From assembly GCA_039000515.1 (NCBI GenBank), contig JBCFYV010009882.1, forward strand, positions 104,616,821 through 104,680,820: DNA of 64,000 bases, read 5' to 3'. The translations under genes and the position numbers were made by a program. The stretch's first letter is position 1, and each line of letters begins with the position of its first letter. Positions 24,391 through 35,970 of the stretch are shown piece after piece. A model generated the notes under the pieces. It made no database searches and was not told the origin of the DNA. It saw only the letters and a program-made list of their open reading frames with translations. This DNA is from Timema cristinae. Lineage: Eukaryota; Arthropoda; Insecta; Phasmatodea; Timematidae.

Positions 24391-26516
24391 ATGAGTAGCC
24401 ATGCTTGGAATAGACTGCCATAATTACCAGAGGAGCCATGCTTGGAATAGACTGCCACAACGACCAGAGTAGCTATGCTTGGAATAGACTGCCACAACGA
24501 CCAGAGGAGCCATGCTTGGAATAGACTGCCACAACGACCAGAGTAGCTATGCTTGGAATAGACTGCCACAACGACAAGAGGAGCCATGCTTGGAATAGAC
24601 TGCCACAACGACCAGAGGAGCCATGCTTGGAATAGACTGCCACAACGACCAGAGTAGCTATGCTTGGAATAGACTGCCACAACGACCAGAGGAGCCATGC
24701 TTGGAATAGACTGCCACAACGACCAGAGTAGCTATGCTTGGAATAGACTGCCACAACGACCAGAGGAACCATGCTTGGAATAGACTGCCATAATTACCAG
24801 AGGAGCCATGCTTGGAATAAACTGCCACAACGACCAGAGTAGCTATGCTTGGAATAGACTGCCACAACGACAAGAGGAGCCATGCTTGGAATAGACTGCC
24901 ACAACGACCAGATGAGCCATGCTTGGAATAGACTGCCACAACGACCAGAGTAGCTATGCTTGGAATAGACTGCCACAACGACCAGAGGAGCCATGCTTGG
25001 AATGGACTGCCACAACGACCAGAGTAGCTATGCTTGGAATAGACTGCCACAACGACCAAGAGGAACCATGCTTGGAATAGACTGCCACAACTACCAGAGT
25101 AGCTCATGCTTGGAATAGACTGCCACAACGACCAGAGGACCATGCTTGGAAATAGACTGCCATAATTACCAGAGGAGCCATGCTTGGAATAAACTGCCAC
25201 AACGACCAGAGTAGCTATGCTTGGAATAGACTGCCACAACGACCAGAGGAGCCATGCTTGGAATAGACTGCCACAACGACCAGAGTAGCTATGCTTGGAA
25301 TAGACTGCCACAACGACCAGAGGAGCCATGCTTGGAATAGACTGCCACAACGACCAGAGTAGCTATGCTTGGAATAGACTGCCACAACGACCAGAGGAAC
25401 CATGCTTGGAATAGACTGCCACAACGACCAGAGGAGCCGTGCTTGGAATAGACTGCCACAACGACCAGAGGAGCCATGCTTGGAATAGACTGCCACAACG
25501 ACCAGAGTAGCTATGCTTGGAATAGACTGCCACAACACCAGAGGAGCCATGCTTGGAATAGACTGCCACAACGATCAGAGGAACCATGCTTGGAATATAC
25601 TGCCACAACGACCAGAGTAACTATGCTTGGAATAGACTGCCACAACGACCAGAGGAGCCATGCTTGGAATAGACTGCCACAACGACCAGAGTAGCTATGC
25701 TTGGAATAGACTGCCACAACAACCAGAGGAGCCATGCTTGGAATAGACTGCCACAACGATCAGAGGAACCATGCTTGGAATAGACTGCCACAACGACCAG
25801 AGTAGCTATGCTTGGAATAGACTGCCACAACGACCAGAGGAGCCATGCTTGGAATAGACTGCCACAACTACCAGAGTAGCTATGCTTGGAATAGACTGCC
25901 ACAACGACCAGAGGAACCATGCTTGATAGAACACTCAGGACTGGAACCCACAACGACCAGAGTAGCTATGCTTGGAATAGACTGCCACAACGACCAGAGG
26001 AGCCATGCTTGGAATAGACTGCCACAATGACCAGAGGAGCCATGCTTGGAATAGACTGCCACAACGACCAGAGGAGCCATGCTTGGAATAGACTGCCACA
26101 ATGACCAGAGGAGCCATGCTTGGAATAGACTGCTGCCAAAAACCAGAGGAGCCATGCTTGGAATAACTGCCACAAGACCAGAGAGCATGCTTGGAATAGA
26201 CTGCCACAATGACCAGAGGAGCCATGCTTGGAATAGACTGCCACAACGACCAGAGTAGCTATGCTTGGAATAGACTACCACAACGACCAGAGGAGCCATG
26301 CTTGGAATAGACTGCCACAACGACCAGTGTAGCTATGCTTGGAATAGACTGCCACAACGACCAGAGTAGCTATGCTTGGAATAGACTGCTACAACGACCA
26401 GAGGAGCCATGCTTGGAATAGACTGCCACAACGACCAGAGAAGCCATGCTTGGAATAGACTGCCACAACGACCAGAGTAGCCATGCTTGGAGTAGACTGC
26501 CACAACGACCAGGAAC
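24391..26516. repeat. 37-bp minisatellite (about 57 units)
   Basis: Each unit has CATGCTTGGAATAGACTGCC followed by ACAACGACCAGAG and either GAGC or TAGCT. The period is one more than a multiple of three, so three units restore frame and all three minus-strand frames show long open stretches (SIPSMAPLVVVAVYSKH...). Internal rearranged units occur around 25920-25960 and 26130-26200. Confidence 0.97.
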
Positions 26517-26904
26517 ACATGGCTTCAATCAAAATTTTGGATTAGTGCGATGGGAATTTCTCAATGGATATCTCACTTTCTCTCTAGTGAATGAGGCTAC
26601 CTTTCCTCTAAAGTTCTACCAGGCTCATTCCTCCAACATGTATAAATATTTTGATAGCTCAGAAACGTAGAAATGCACCTTGGATGGAAATAAGAAACTA
26701 TCCTGCGTTTGGAAAACATTCAATGAATAACATATCAGTAGTATTAAGGAGAATAGTGAGATAAGGTATTTAGGAGAATACTTAGCAAGTATCAAGGACA
26801 TTCTAAGTAACTATTAGTACAAATAAAATAATAAAGGGAATATATGTGGCTTCAAGTTGAACAGGAGGAATAAACAGGAAAATAAAAATGTCCACCTTAA
26901 AACA
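26517..26904. other. Unassigned spacer between two arrays
   Basis: A purine-rich stretch without recognised features. The flank on the other side of the 37-bp array (24050-24390) is similarly purine-rich. Confidence 0.35.
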
Positions 26905-28302
26905 CAGGGCATGCTATATTGTAAGCAGTAAGAAGCTCCACATCCTCACCTGAAGTGAGAGGACAGGCTATATTGTAAGCAGTAAGAAGCTCCACATGTT
27001 CACCTGAAGTGAGAGGACAGGCTATATTGTAAGCAGTAAGAAGCTCCACATATTCACCTGAAGTGAAGAGGACAGGCTATATTGTAAGCAGTAAGAAGCT
27101 CCACATGTTCACCTGAAGTGAGAGGACAGGCTATATTGTAAGCAGTAAGAAGCTCCACATGTTCACCTGAAGTGAGAGGACAGGCTATATTGTAAGCAGT
27201 AAGAAGCTCCACATATTCACCTGAAGTAAGAGGAGGACTATATTGTAAGCAGTAAGAAGCTCCACATGTTCACCTGAAGTGAGAGGACAGGCTATATTGT
27301 AAGCAGTAAGAAGCTCCACATGTTCACCTGAAGTGAGAGGACAGGCTAAAATTGTAAGCAGTAAGAAGCTCCACATATTCACCTGAAGTAAGAGGAGGAC
27401 TATATTGTAAGCAGTAAGAAGCTCCACAATGTTCACCTGAAGTGAGAGGACAGGCTATATTGTAAGCAGTAAGAAGCTCCACATGTTCACCTGAAGTGAG
27501 AGGACAGGCTATATTGTAAGCAGTAAGAAGCTCCACATGTTCACCTGAAGTGAGAGGACAGGCTATATTGTAAGCAGTAAGAAGCTCCACATGTTCACCT
27601 GAAGTGAGAGGACAGGCTATATTGTAAGCAGTAAGAAGCTCCACATGTTCACCTGAAGTGAGAGGACAGGCTATATTGTAAGCAGTAAGAAGCTCCACAT
27701 GTTCACCTGAAGTGAGAGGACAGGCTATATTGTAAGCAGTAAGAAGCTCCACATGTTCACCTGAAGTGAGAGGACAGACTATATTGTAAGCAGTAAGAAG
27801 CTCCACATGTTCACCTGAAGTGAGAGGACAGGCTATATTGTAAGCAGTAAGAAGCTCCACATGTTCACCTGAAGTGAGAGGACAGGCTATATTGTAAGCA
27901 GTAAGAAGCTCCACATGTTCACCTGAAGTCAGAGGAGGACTATATTGTAAGCAGTAAGAAGCTCCACATGTTCACCTGAAGTGAGAGGACAGGCTATATT
28001 GTAAGCAGTAAGAAGCTCCACATGTTCACCTGAAGTGAGAGGACAGGCTATATTGTAAGCAGTAAGAAGCTCCACATGTTCACCTGAAGTGAGAGGACAG
28101 GCTATATTGTAAGCAGTAAGAAGCTCCACATGTTCACCTGAAGTGAGAGGACTGACTATATTGTAAGCAGTAAGAAGCTCCACATGTTCACCTGAAGTCA
28201 GAGGAGGACTATATTGTAAGCAGTAAGAAGCTCCACATGTTCGCCTGAAGTCAGAGGAGGACTATATTGTAAGCAGTAAGAGCTCCACATGTTCACCTGA
28301 AG
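26905..28302. repeat. 54-bp minisatellite (about 26 units)
   Basis: Units contain TATATTGTAAGCAGTAAGAA and GCTCCACATGTTCACCTG. The unit is a multiple of three long, so the minus strand is open for long stretches. Occasional 51-53 bp units (for example near 27230 and 27390) break the frame. Not related to the 54/56-bp array. Confidence 0.97.
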
Positions 28303-28670
28303 CCACACGATATGATGCAGTAAAGAGTCCCCCCACACACTCTACAGCTCTTAGAAGCGCTCAGGCTCCACTTGACGCAGTATTATCCTACACTTAGCAC
28401 TGCAACAGCGTCTGGCGGCGAGTTCTATTCTTGGAGCGTCAACACCTACAGTCTTATTTAGAGGGGAGAGGGTGGCTGTCTCTACATAAACAACTCACTT
28501 TTTTTTTTTGTATTCAGGCACTTACTACGTCTGCTTTATTAACACCTTGGATGTACTGATTGGAACTATCTTCGGTACTAAGCTACTAGGGACAACCGAT
28601 GCATCACTTGAAACTACTTGTGAGGATTCAACAACAATCAAAGATATAAAATACACACTACCATAACATT
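28303..28670. other. Unassigned spacer
   Basis: No recognisable feature. Confidence 0.35.
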
Positions 28671-28680
28671 GCCTTATGAA

Positions 28681-29260
28681 CCGACCTGCCCCATGTTTTA
28701 GTGATCAATGCACCTGGGCCCTGGGTTTGATTGCCGGCTGGTAGTTTGGGTATTTTTTATCAAGAGAGGAAGAATTACTCCTAGGGTCCCAAGGGTTTGT
28801 TTGGTTAGTTAGGCTTAAATTAGGTTTTAGTGTTTCCACTGATGCCACACCCTCATACTCACTAACACCCTCATACTCACCATCACCATGATACTCACTA
28901 ACACCCTCATACTCGCTATCACCCTCATACTCACTAACACCCTCATACTCACCATCACCATGATACTCACTAACACCCTCATACTCACTATCACCCTCAT
29001 ACTCACTATCACCATCATACTCACCATCACCATCATACTCACTATCACCCTCATACTCACCATCACCATGATACTCACTAACACCCTCATACTCACTATC
29101 ACCCTCACCTCATCTCATCAGGACATGTAAATATCCTCCACAGAAAGGATGTACTATTAGTACATTAGTACGTCCCCTGGACAACGGTACATTAGTACTG
29201 GATAATATTTCTACAAACTGGGCTTAGAGGGATGTAGCACAGACACGCCACTGTTATTAA
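28681..29260 (+). mobile_element. SINE-A copy 2 with internal 18-bp VNTR
   Basis: The degenerate tRNA-like head has GGGTTTGATTGCC as B box near 28721. The family body GTTTGGTTAGTTAGGCTTAA follows, then about 14 minisatellite units (28849-29105) and the 3' body with CATCTCATCAGGACATG. GCCTTAT flanks it at 28671-28677 and 29261-29267. Confidence 0.8.
28849..29105. repeat. 18-bp minisatellite inside SINE-A copy 2 (about 14 units)
   Basis: Complementary to the array at 421-1295. ACTCACTATCACCCTCAT units are mixed with ACTCACTAACACCCTCAT and CACCATGAT variants. Confidence 0.95.
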
Positions 29261-29270
29261 GCCTTATAAT

Positions 29271-29663
29271 TTTTGGCAAACTGGTCATTAAGCTTACTAC
29301 TATTACTCAATCCATGAAAGATAGTAGCATAGTATTTATAATTGCTATGAGCTATTACACTAAAGATAGTAACACAATCTGTAGTGTATAGTAATATAGT
29401 TATATGGATGTGTTTTGCAGTAATGGTAATACCAACTTGTTTGTACTCCTTAAAAGTTGTAGAAAAGTTATTTATTTATTCATATATTTCTAACATGTCA
29501 GTAAAATCTTCCAAATAGTGGCTATTTATATATTTTGCATAAGGATAGTAATCTTACTATCATGTTTGTTTGATTGATGTAAAGTTTAAATAAGATGACG
29601 GGCCACCTCCTAATCCATGTTTATGTATGCATTTCTTATTATAATACTACTATAAAGCCACAT
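29271..29663. other. Unassigned A+T-rich spacer
   Basis: No feature recognised. Confidence 0.35.
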
Positions 29664-29871
29664 GGTGACCTGGTGGTCTAGTGGTAAGGTGTCAGACTTC
29701 TGTGTTGGAGGTCCAGGGTTCAATCCAGGCCTCCTCCATGGTTCGGATCCCACTTTAAACTGTAGGTCCTCTATTTCATATCACAATCCCCCTACCACTA
29801 CACATTAGCGTAAGAGCGTATAACCCGAGCGGGTAGTAAGACGTGGTGCTAATAATAATAATAATAATAAT
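29664..29871 (+). mobile_element. SINE-B copy 2 (internally deleted)
   Basis: Head and both promoter boxes are intact, but about 60-70 bases of body between the B-box region and GGCCTCCTCCATGG are missing compared with other copies. The tail ends CCCGAGCGGGTAGTAAGACG and (TAA)n. Confidence 0.85.
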
Positions 29872-30170
29872 CCACACGGCTGACTCACTCACTGACATTA
29901 ATGTTTACCCACTTCCAGATGAGCTAGAAACTTGAAATTTGGCAAACTTATAGCTTATAGCCTATAACTGATGGTGAAATTCCAAAAAATTAAAAATTTA
30001 ATTTTTTAACCCCCCAAAACAACTCAAAATTGTGGAGGAACTATAAAGTTGGTGCTGACCTTTCTTTGGAGGTCTCTTGTGGCTAAACGGTAAGACCTAT
30101 AAAAAAAAAACTGCTCTGGAATTACCTTAGTTTACATCTAGTTGCAAATAAAACTCATCGGGGTTAGGGG
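29872..30170 (+). repeat. Dispersed repeat DR1, copy 1
   Basis: It matches 43440-43715 in the opposite orientation. Shared blocks include CCCACTTCCAGATGAGCTAG, ACTTATAGCTTATAGCCT, CCTTTCTTTGGAGGTCTC and TTGTGGCTAAACGGTAAGAC. It begins immediately after the (TAA)n of SINE-B copy 2. No reading frame is conserved. Class unknown. Confidence 0.75.
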
Positions 30171-30280
30171 GCGGAGTCCCCAACGAGCAAAGCGAGTTTC
30201 CCTGTAAAGTCCCGCCTAGCGCAGCGATGAAATGGACAGCAGGTGTTTATATAAATACTATAAATACCACGCTGTTTAAA

Positions 30281-30556
30281 AAGGTGATTGATTTTTTTTA
30301 GCACTACAAATTACTAACTGATCGGGTCATACGCCTGTGTACTAATTACACTAATGGGCTAGAAATGTGGAAGGTTGAATGTAGAGGAAATGTACCCACA
30401 TTTGGGTGGAGAAAGAGAGTGCGAAACCACTTAGGAAAATCCAACCTCTGTACACTCGAAAGGGATCTGACCATGATCTCCCCACCATCGGCAGTCTAGC
30501 CTATTGCAAGAGTAGCACCTTAGACCATGCGGCCACCGAAGTGGGTAAGGTGAATG
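30281..30556 (-). mobile_element. SINE-D copy with near-perfect TSD
   Basis: On the minus strand the head GGTGGCCGCATGGTCTAAGG and the SINE-D body are clear; the tail is diverged. Flanking AAGGTGATTG (30281-30290) and AAGGTGAATG (30547-30556) form a 9/10 TSD. Confidence 0.85.
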
Positions 30557-31126
30557 TAATTCAAATAATATCTTATGTATAAATAGGGGTGAAAGTTGTC
30601 GGCATGACCTTACTTGGTTATTAACCATACATTAAATCTATTAATTTTGATAAATCTTTTAAATAAGAAAGCAGTTAATTTGTATAACATATCACTCTAA
30701 ATGTCCTAGTCCTGAGATTTAAGTAAGGGAAGTGAAACTTAAAATTAACCTTGGTCAAACATAATAAAGCGATCTCTTAACAGGGACACAACAGAGCATT
30801 CTGAGATAGTTGAGGATTGTATTGAGGTTTTTTCACCAATAACCACGTCGACTAAACTTCAGGCTAATAACTTCTTACTTTCCGGTGAAGAGGAGTTTGG
30901 AGTTGCTGTCTCAGCAAGTCTGTTGAGGTAGTATTTTTCTAAACGGTTACCCATTCACTATTCACCTAAATATTGGTAGGGTACATTTATTCATTCTCCT
31001 CTATCCCTAACACTTTGTGTGGTTTGTAAGAAGTGGAGCAAAATAATTGATTGAAGTTGCCAGTCCCGTAGGTAATACCACATCCAGGCGGAACCCTTTA
31101 TTCGGTGTAGACTCTTAACCTCGCCA
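30557..31126. other. Spacer with a SINE-body fragment
   Basis: Around 30938-31015 the order of motifs (CTAAACGGTTACCCATTC, then GGGTACATTTATTCATTCTC) resembles the body of SINE-D without head or tail. The rest is unassigned. Confidence 0.35.
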
Positions 31127-31580
31127 CCCCTAAAAAGAGGCTGTGATCCAAGTGCTCTTAGCTCGCTAAAAAGAGGCTGTGATCCTAGTGTTCTTAGCTC
31201 GCTAAAAAGAGGCTGTGATCCAAGTGCTCTTATCTCGCTAAAAAGAGGCTGTGATCTAAGTGCTCTTACCTCGCTAAAAAGAGGCTGTGATCCAAGTGCT
31301 CTTAGCTCGCTAAAAAGAGGCTGTGATCCTAGTGCTCTTAGCTCGCTAAAAAGAGGCTGTGATCCTAGTGCTCTTACCTCGCTAAAAAGAGGCTGTGATC
31401 CTAGTGCTCTTAGCTCGCTAAAAAGAGGCTGTGATATTAGTGCTCTTAGCTCGCTAAAAAGAGGCTGTGATCCTAGTGCTCTTAGCGCGCTAAAAAGAGG
31501 CTGTGATCCTAGTGCTCTTAGCTCGCTAAAAAGAGGCTGTGATCCAAGTGCTCTTAGCTCGCTAAAAAGAGGCTGTGATC
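31127..31580. repeat. 36-bp minisatellite (about 12.5 units)
   Basis: Units contain GCTAAAAAGAGGCTGTGATC and AGTGCTCTTAGCTC. GCTAAAAAG and CTCTTAGC are partly complementary, so single strands could fold weakly. Confidence 0.95.
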
Positions 31581-31964
31581 CATGTGTGTGTCGTGAACGG
31601 GTACGCTCATGTGAGATCAGAGCTGATGTTAGCCGCCGTCTCGGGTGTTGGTGTCCCGATGCGATTCCTCCGTCTGTGGCTGATCACATGTGCGCGCGCG
31701 GCGAACTTTAAGTGCCACTTAGAAGTGTTCATTACCCCTCTCGTCAATTGGTATAAAAACCTCTCGCCCGCACGTACTAAACCGAAGGTTGCCAGCCAGT
31801 TCACAAAAACAAACGTACGATTCCCCTTTACTGCCAAATGGCTCAATTTCATCTGAAGACTCATTCGTGGGCCTGGGTCATAACTTCTCAACTAATTTTT
31901 TTTAATGGAAACATTTTTTTTTACTATTCATTTATGTTTTACCGCATCTCTCTTTCATCCTAAT
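31581..31964. other. GC-richer island, open on both strands
   Basis: 31575-31891 is open on both strands (93 and 94 codons) and is rich in CG dinucleotides (GCGCGCGCGGCGAAC near 31692). A TATA-like GGTATAAAAACC lies near 31750. I do not recognise a product. It could be a relic promoter, an LTR piece or chance. Confidence 0.35.
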
Positions 31965-32103
31965 GGGATACGGAGGAGGATGGTAGAATTTAGAGGAAAT
32001 GTATTTGTGTGGGAGGGGGATTGGTTAACTATTTATAAATAAAATAACAACTTCTATTATACCCGAACGATATTCAAGCCTTGATCTCCCCGTCCTCAGC
32101 AAA
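31965..32103 (-). mobile_element. SINE fragment (C/D type body and head, decayed)
   Basis: On the minus strand it carries the CTGAGGACGGGGAGATCAAG head segment and a body ending TTCCTCTAAATTCTACC. Both termini are lost. Confidence 0.5.
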
Positions 32104-33209
32104 CCTCAGCTGCAGGGGAGGAAATGTATTCACTGTGCTTGCTAAGCCAATCACAGCTGTAGCCACACATTTTGTACCCGCCCCCTCCCCCCACCCCTCC
32201 TTCTCTCTTTTGCTTATCGCAATGATCGTCGCGAGATGTTGCGTATGAGCAGTCTAGAGACCCCAACAGGTCAAGTATACAGTCTAGTTTGTGGATATTC
32301 TTTCCCTCATGTATTCCAATTACAAATCGACAGGAGAGATTTCAGAGTTTATTATAATTGTATGAAGTTTTGTTTAGTAAAAGAAAATGTTTTATCTGGT
32401 TTACGATTGCTACCTGTGGTAGCACTGGATACGAGCACGCCTCGCTCTCTGCTAGGTGTGAGCACGATAGCCATTTTGGCTATGAGCTATATCTGGCTGC
32501 ACCAGACGGGAAGCAAATGGCCCGTTGAGCCAGTGGGAGAAGAGATGACCTATTCGCTGTCCGCAAGCTAGTTAGCGTCGAAGGCTATCGTGCTCGCGTC
32601 TCGGATCTAGCGTCTGTTGCTTCGTCTCTCTGGGCTACTACTATGCAGTCACGTGACATCCTAAATTAAACGGCAGTGTTGAGACGTGGAGAAGGGGGGA
32701 GGAGGGTCGGGGTCTCATGGCTGTGTAGAAGAGAGGACAGGGAGTGGGGGTAGGGGGGTGTAAGGGCTGTCATAATGTCGCCTGCACTCTCGCATTTAGG
32801 ACTGCGTCAACCGATGACTGGCCTATAGTACTACAAGGAATGAAGACGTCATGGTGTTGATAGCAAATTGAAAAAAAAAAATACACATATGCATATTTTA
32901 CGTATTCATCTCAAGAGACTATACCGCACTGGTGAGTCGTAGATAACGGTTTAAATCAAGAGATAATAATATATTGTTTGAACAGTAAATGGCCAATTCA
33001 CACAATTCAACAAATCTATAGTTATCTCTAAATGAAACATATATCAAGCGTTTTCATAAAAGAGAATGGATATACACTATGTAGGAAACTTAATATTGCG
33101 CACGCATGACAATTTGCAAATCTCAGTGAGACAATAAACATGGTAAGTCTAGAGGTCGGCTTGGAGTGAAGTTATGTTGTGCAGCAACAGATGCGACTGA
33201 GTTGTTTTA
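32104..33209. other. Unassigned; GC-rich segment with an inverted repeat
   Basis: 32150-32800 is unusually GC-rich for this window and holds several G runs. GAGCACGATAGCC (32460-32472) is perfectly inverted at 32583-32595, and ATAGCCATTTTGGCTAT near 32467 is a small palindrome. A 111-codon plus-strand frame (32236-32571) has no recognised homology. A promoter or transposon remnant is possible. Confidence 0.35.
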
Positions 33210-33212
33210 CGT

Positions 33213-33295
33213 CACTTTGTCCAGGGTAGAGGGTAGTTTAAATAATCTCCTCCGCTGCTCTATATCACTATGTCCAAGGTAGAGGGTAGATTTAA
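33213..33295 (-). repeat. Orphan units of the 54/56-bp satellite
   Basis: On the minus strand this is about one and a half units of the 11-14 kb array: CTCTACCTTGGACATAGTG, ATATAGAGCAGCGGAGGAG, then TTTAAACTACCCTCTACCC and GGACAAAGTGACG. Both the 54-type and 56-type endings are represented. It lies 19 kb from the array, in inverse orientation. Confidence 0.9.
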
Positions 33296-34010
33296 ATCAA
33301 TTTACCACCAATTATCTATGAATTCCTATTTATTTTAATGTATCTGCTTTTGTTTTCTTTTTATACAAATAAGTGTCACTCTTTATTATATTTTTACAGT
33401 TAATCTTCTTTAAATTTTATTATTTATAAAGAAAAATTCCTTTTTTGACAATACAAAATTGTATTTAATAGTTTTAAAATATTGGAGGAAGGGGGTGGGG
33501 GGTTAGTGTAAATATTTGTTAACACTCCAAAATATAACACCAACCCAGGGCTATACCATCCCCCTACGGAAATTTGGGATAAAAAGGTGACTGGCGCATA
33601 AAAATAAAGTCTTGGGGATTGAAATCCTGTCAATCTTCCTTCCAAATCTAATTAGAATAGATCTGTTTACAACCTCTATCTGATCCCTGGATTTAATGTT
33701 GTTATTATAAGATAATAGTGGAAGATCCGTTCTGGTGGGCACGCAGAATAAACGTCATGCTCATCGATCTGGTTTTCAGTGAATGGAAGGGTAAGGTTCA
33801 TATACCGACCTGTTGATTTCCCCCCATCCCTCTACCTTTATGGTCGTTACATTTCTTCTCAATTTATCCTCGCCCCATTTATGCGGATAGCCCGTATTAC
33901 GTGAAGGTTGGTGGTGATAGTGGGGGAGGGGGTAGTCGATACTTTAGTAAAATGGAAGATATGAAACTATGATCTTAATCCAGTGTTTACTAATTAATTA
34001 CTGTGACTCC
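33296..34010. other. Unassigned spacer
   Basis: Short minus-strand frames at 33424-33742 are not recognised. No repeats. Confidence 0.35.
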
Positions 34011-34018
34011 AAGTTGGT

Positions 34019-34021
<3 letters not shown>

Positions 34022-34049
<28 letters not shown>

Positions 34050-34296
34050 TTTAGCACCGCGTCTTACTACCCGTTCGGGTTATACGCTTTAAGTGCTAGT
34101 AACGCTAATGAATTAGGAATTGGGAAGGTTGAATTAGAGGAAGTGAACCCGTATTTGCGTGGAGGGAGAGTGGAAAACCATTTAGGAAAAACCACCCCCA
34201 TTTCACCCGAACGAGATTCGAACCTCGATCTCCCCGTCCTCAGCAGTCGAGCTCAACACGACAAGCACGTTAGTCAACTACGCCACAGAGGCGGAT
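34022..34296 (-). mobile_element. SINE-C copy 5 with perfect 11-bp TSD
   Basis: It includes the (TAA)n tail (about 34019-34049), the shared tail, the body and the B box GGTTCGAATC, with a slightly shortened head. AAGTTGGTATT flanks it at 34011-34021 and 34297-34307. The microsatellite lies inside the TSDs, so it belongs to the element. Confidence 0.92.
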
Positions 34297-34307
34297 AAGT
34301 TGGTATT

Positions 34308-34925
34308 CAAATCATCGACTAAAAAGTGGCGTCCTACGTAACTTGAAAGTTCAAGGCCACCAGAACGTAAGCTCGCCATTAAAACCTATCCTGATTCACC
34401 TACATAAAATCCCTAATCTGACACACAGCAAGGAAGGAAATTATTTACTTGGAAATCCTGAAATTATCATCAAAATAAATTGTTTTACATTTTAATTATG
34501 AAATAATAAAAATTGATTACATGCCTAATTAGATCGTCGTTTAAAAGTGAAGTATTCTAAACTCAATTATTGAACTCTCTAATAACTTATTGATCCTTGA
34601 AAAGATTGGAGAAACTCAGAAGTCGTGATTATATTAATCCAAGTGTGTACCGTTATGCGTGTGTTTCTTTGTCTATCAAGACATTTGATTGAAGTGTAGG
34701 ACTAAACAAGTTGAGCAATCTAAGAGCGTGTGTGTAGAACTAACAAGGGTCATGAACCAGCGGCTGCCAATGGGAGGCGGTCATTTGAAACCAGAATGAC
34801 TGGGCATTGTCAAGACAATGTCAGTGTTGATCTTCCAACAAGCAGGGCGTGAGAGATTTTGTACAGAGAGGCGCTGGATCGCTAGCCGGCTTTATTACCA
34901 TCATCAGGACAAGACGAGTATTCGT
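34308..34925. other. Unassigned spacer
   Basis: No recognised feature. Confidence 0.35.
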
Positions 34926-35425
34926 ACTCTTTGTAGGAACACCAGGAACACCGAGGGCTGTAATTACTATCGTTATCTCCTGTTCAGACTCTTTGTAGGA
35001 ACACCAAGGGCTGTAATTACTATCGTTATCTCCTGTTCAGACTCTTTGTAGGAGCACCAAGGGCTGTAATTACTATCGTTATCTCCTGTTCAGACTCTTT
35101 GTAGGAGCACCAAGGGCTGTAATTTCTATCGTTATCTCCTGTTCAGACTCTTTGTAGGAACACCGAGGGCTGTAATTACTATCGTTATCTCCTGTTCAGA
35201 CTCTTTGTAGGAGCACCAAGGGCTGTAATTACTATCGTTATCTCCTGTTCAGACTCTTTGTAGGAGCACTAAGGGCTGTAATTTCTGTAATTACTATCGT
35301 TATCTCCTGTTCAGACTCTTTGTAGGAGCACCGAGGGCTGTAATTACTATCGTTATCTCCTGTTCAGACTCTTTGTAGGAGCACCAAGGGCTGTAATTTC
35401 TATCGTTATCTCCTGTTCAGACTCT
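34926..35425. repeat. 53-bp minisatellite (about 9.5 units)
   Basis: Units contain GGGCTGTAATTACTATCG and TATCTCCTGTTCAGACTC. One unit near 35280 has a short internal duplication (TAATTTCTGTAATTAC). Confidence 0.95.
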
Positions 35426-35970
35426 GGGCGAGTTCAAAAGGCCGAGTCTGTTAACTACTAATATATTTTCATATATTGATTTAAAAACATACATTTTGTA
35501 CATATTACAGAAGCGTTCGTCCGAACTAACACATGATGTGACATGTGAGGTGATGGTAGCGTTGACCCTACCAAGGGGTCACCATTAAAGCGAGTCTGGT
35601 GTGACCTTGGTGGCACGCGGCACTTACCTAGTGGCACCATCAAACAATGGCACATTTCACGATGGGCGTGCCCCACTCCATCCCATATCCACCCATCCAC
35701 TAGAACACAACGTGCAATTAGACGAGAGGCCCCTATGGGCGGATACCTACCTAATATTTCTCCAGTGCCTTTGCCTCTCCTTGGCTTCGAACTGGAGAGT
35801 ATCCAACAAATACATCCCACCTCATCGCAAGCCTCAATAAATGAGTTCGTATCGCACACCATCTTGCGTCCGTTTTATGAGTACAAACAGAGTGATAACC
35901 TAATTGCTTACTCTATGGCATTAGGAACTAGAGTTCATTGATGCACTTACAAAAGTACGTCACCTATCCC
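35426..35970. other. Unassigned, frames open on both strands
   Basis: A 134-codon minus-strand frame (35458-35862) overlaps two plus-strand frames of 79 and 68 codons. None is recognised, and there is no flanking gene structure. Confidence 0.35.

Noticed and set aside
24369..26320. Many overlapping minus-strand frames with SIPSMAPLVVVAVYSKH-like repeats
   Set aside because: All three frames of the 37-bp array lack stops, so several 'proteins' overlap. This is a property of the unit, not of a gene.
32236..32571. 111-codon frame in the GC-rich segment
   Set aside because: No similarity recognised, and GC-rich DNA has fewer stops by chance.
35458..35862. 134-codon minus-strand frame as a host gene
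   Set aside because: No recognised motif, overlapping open frames on the plus strand, no splice or promoter context.
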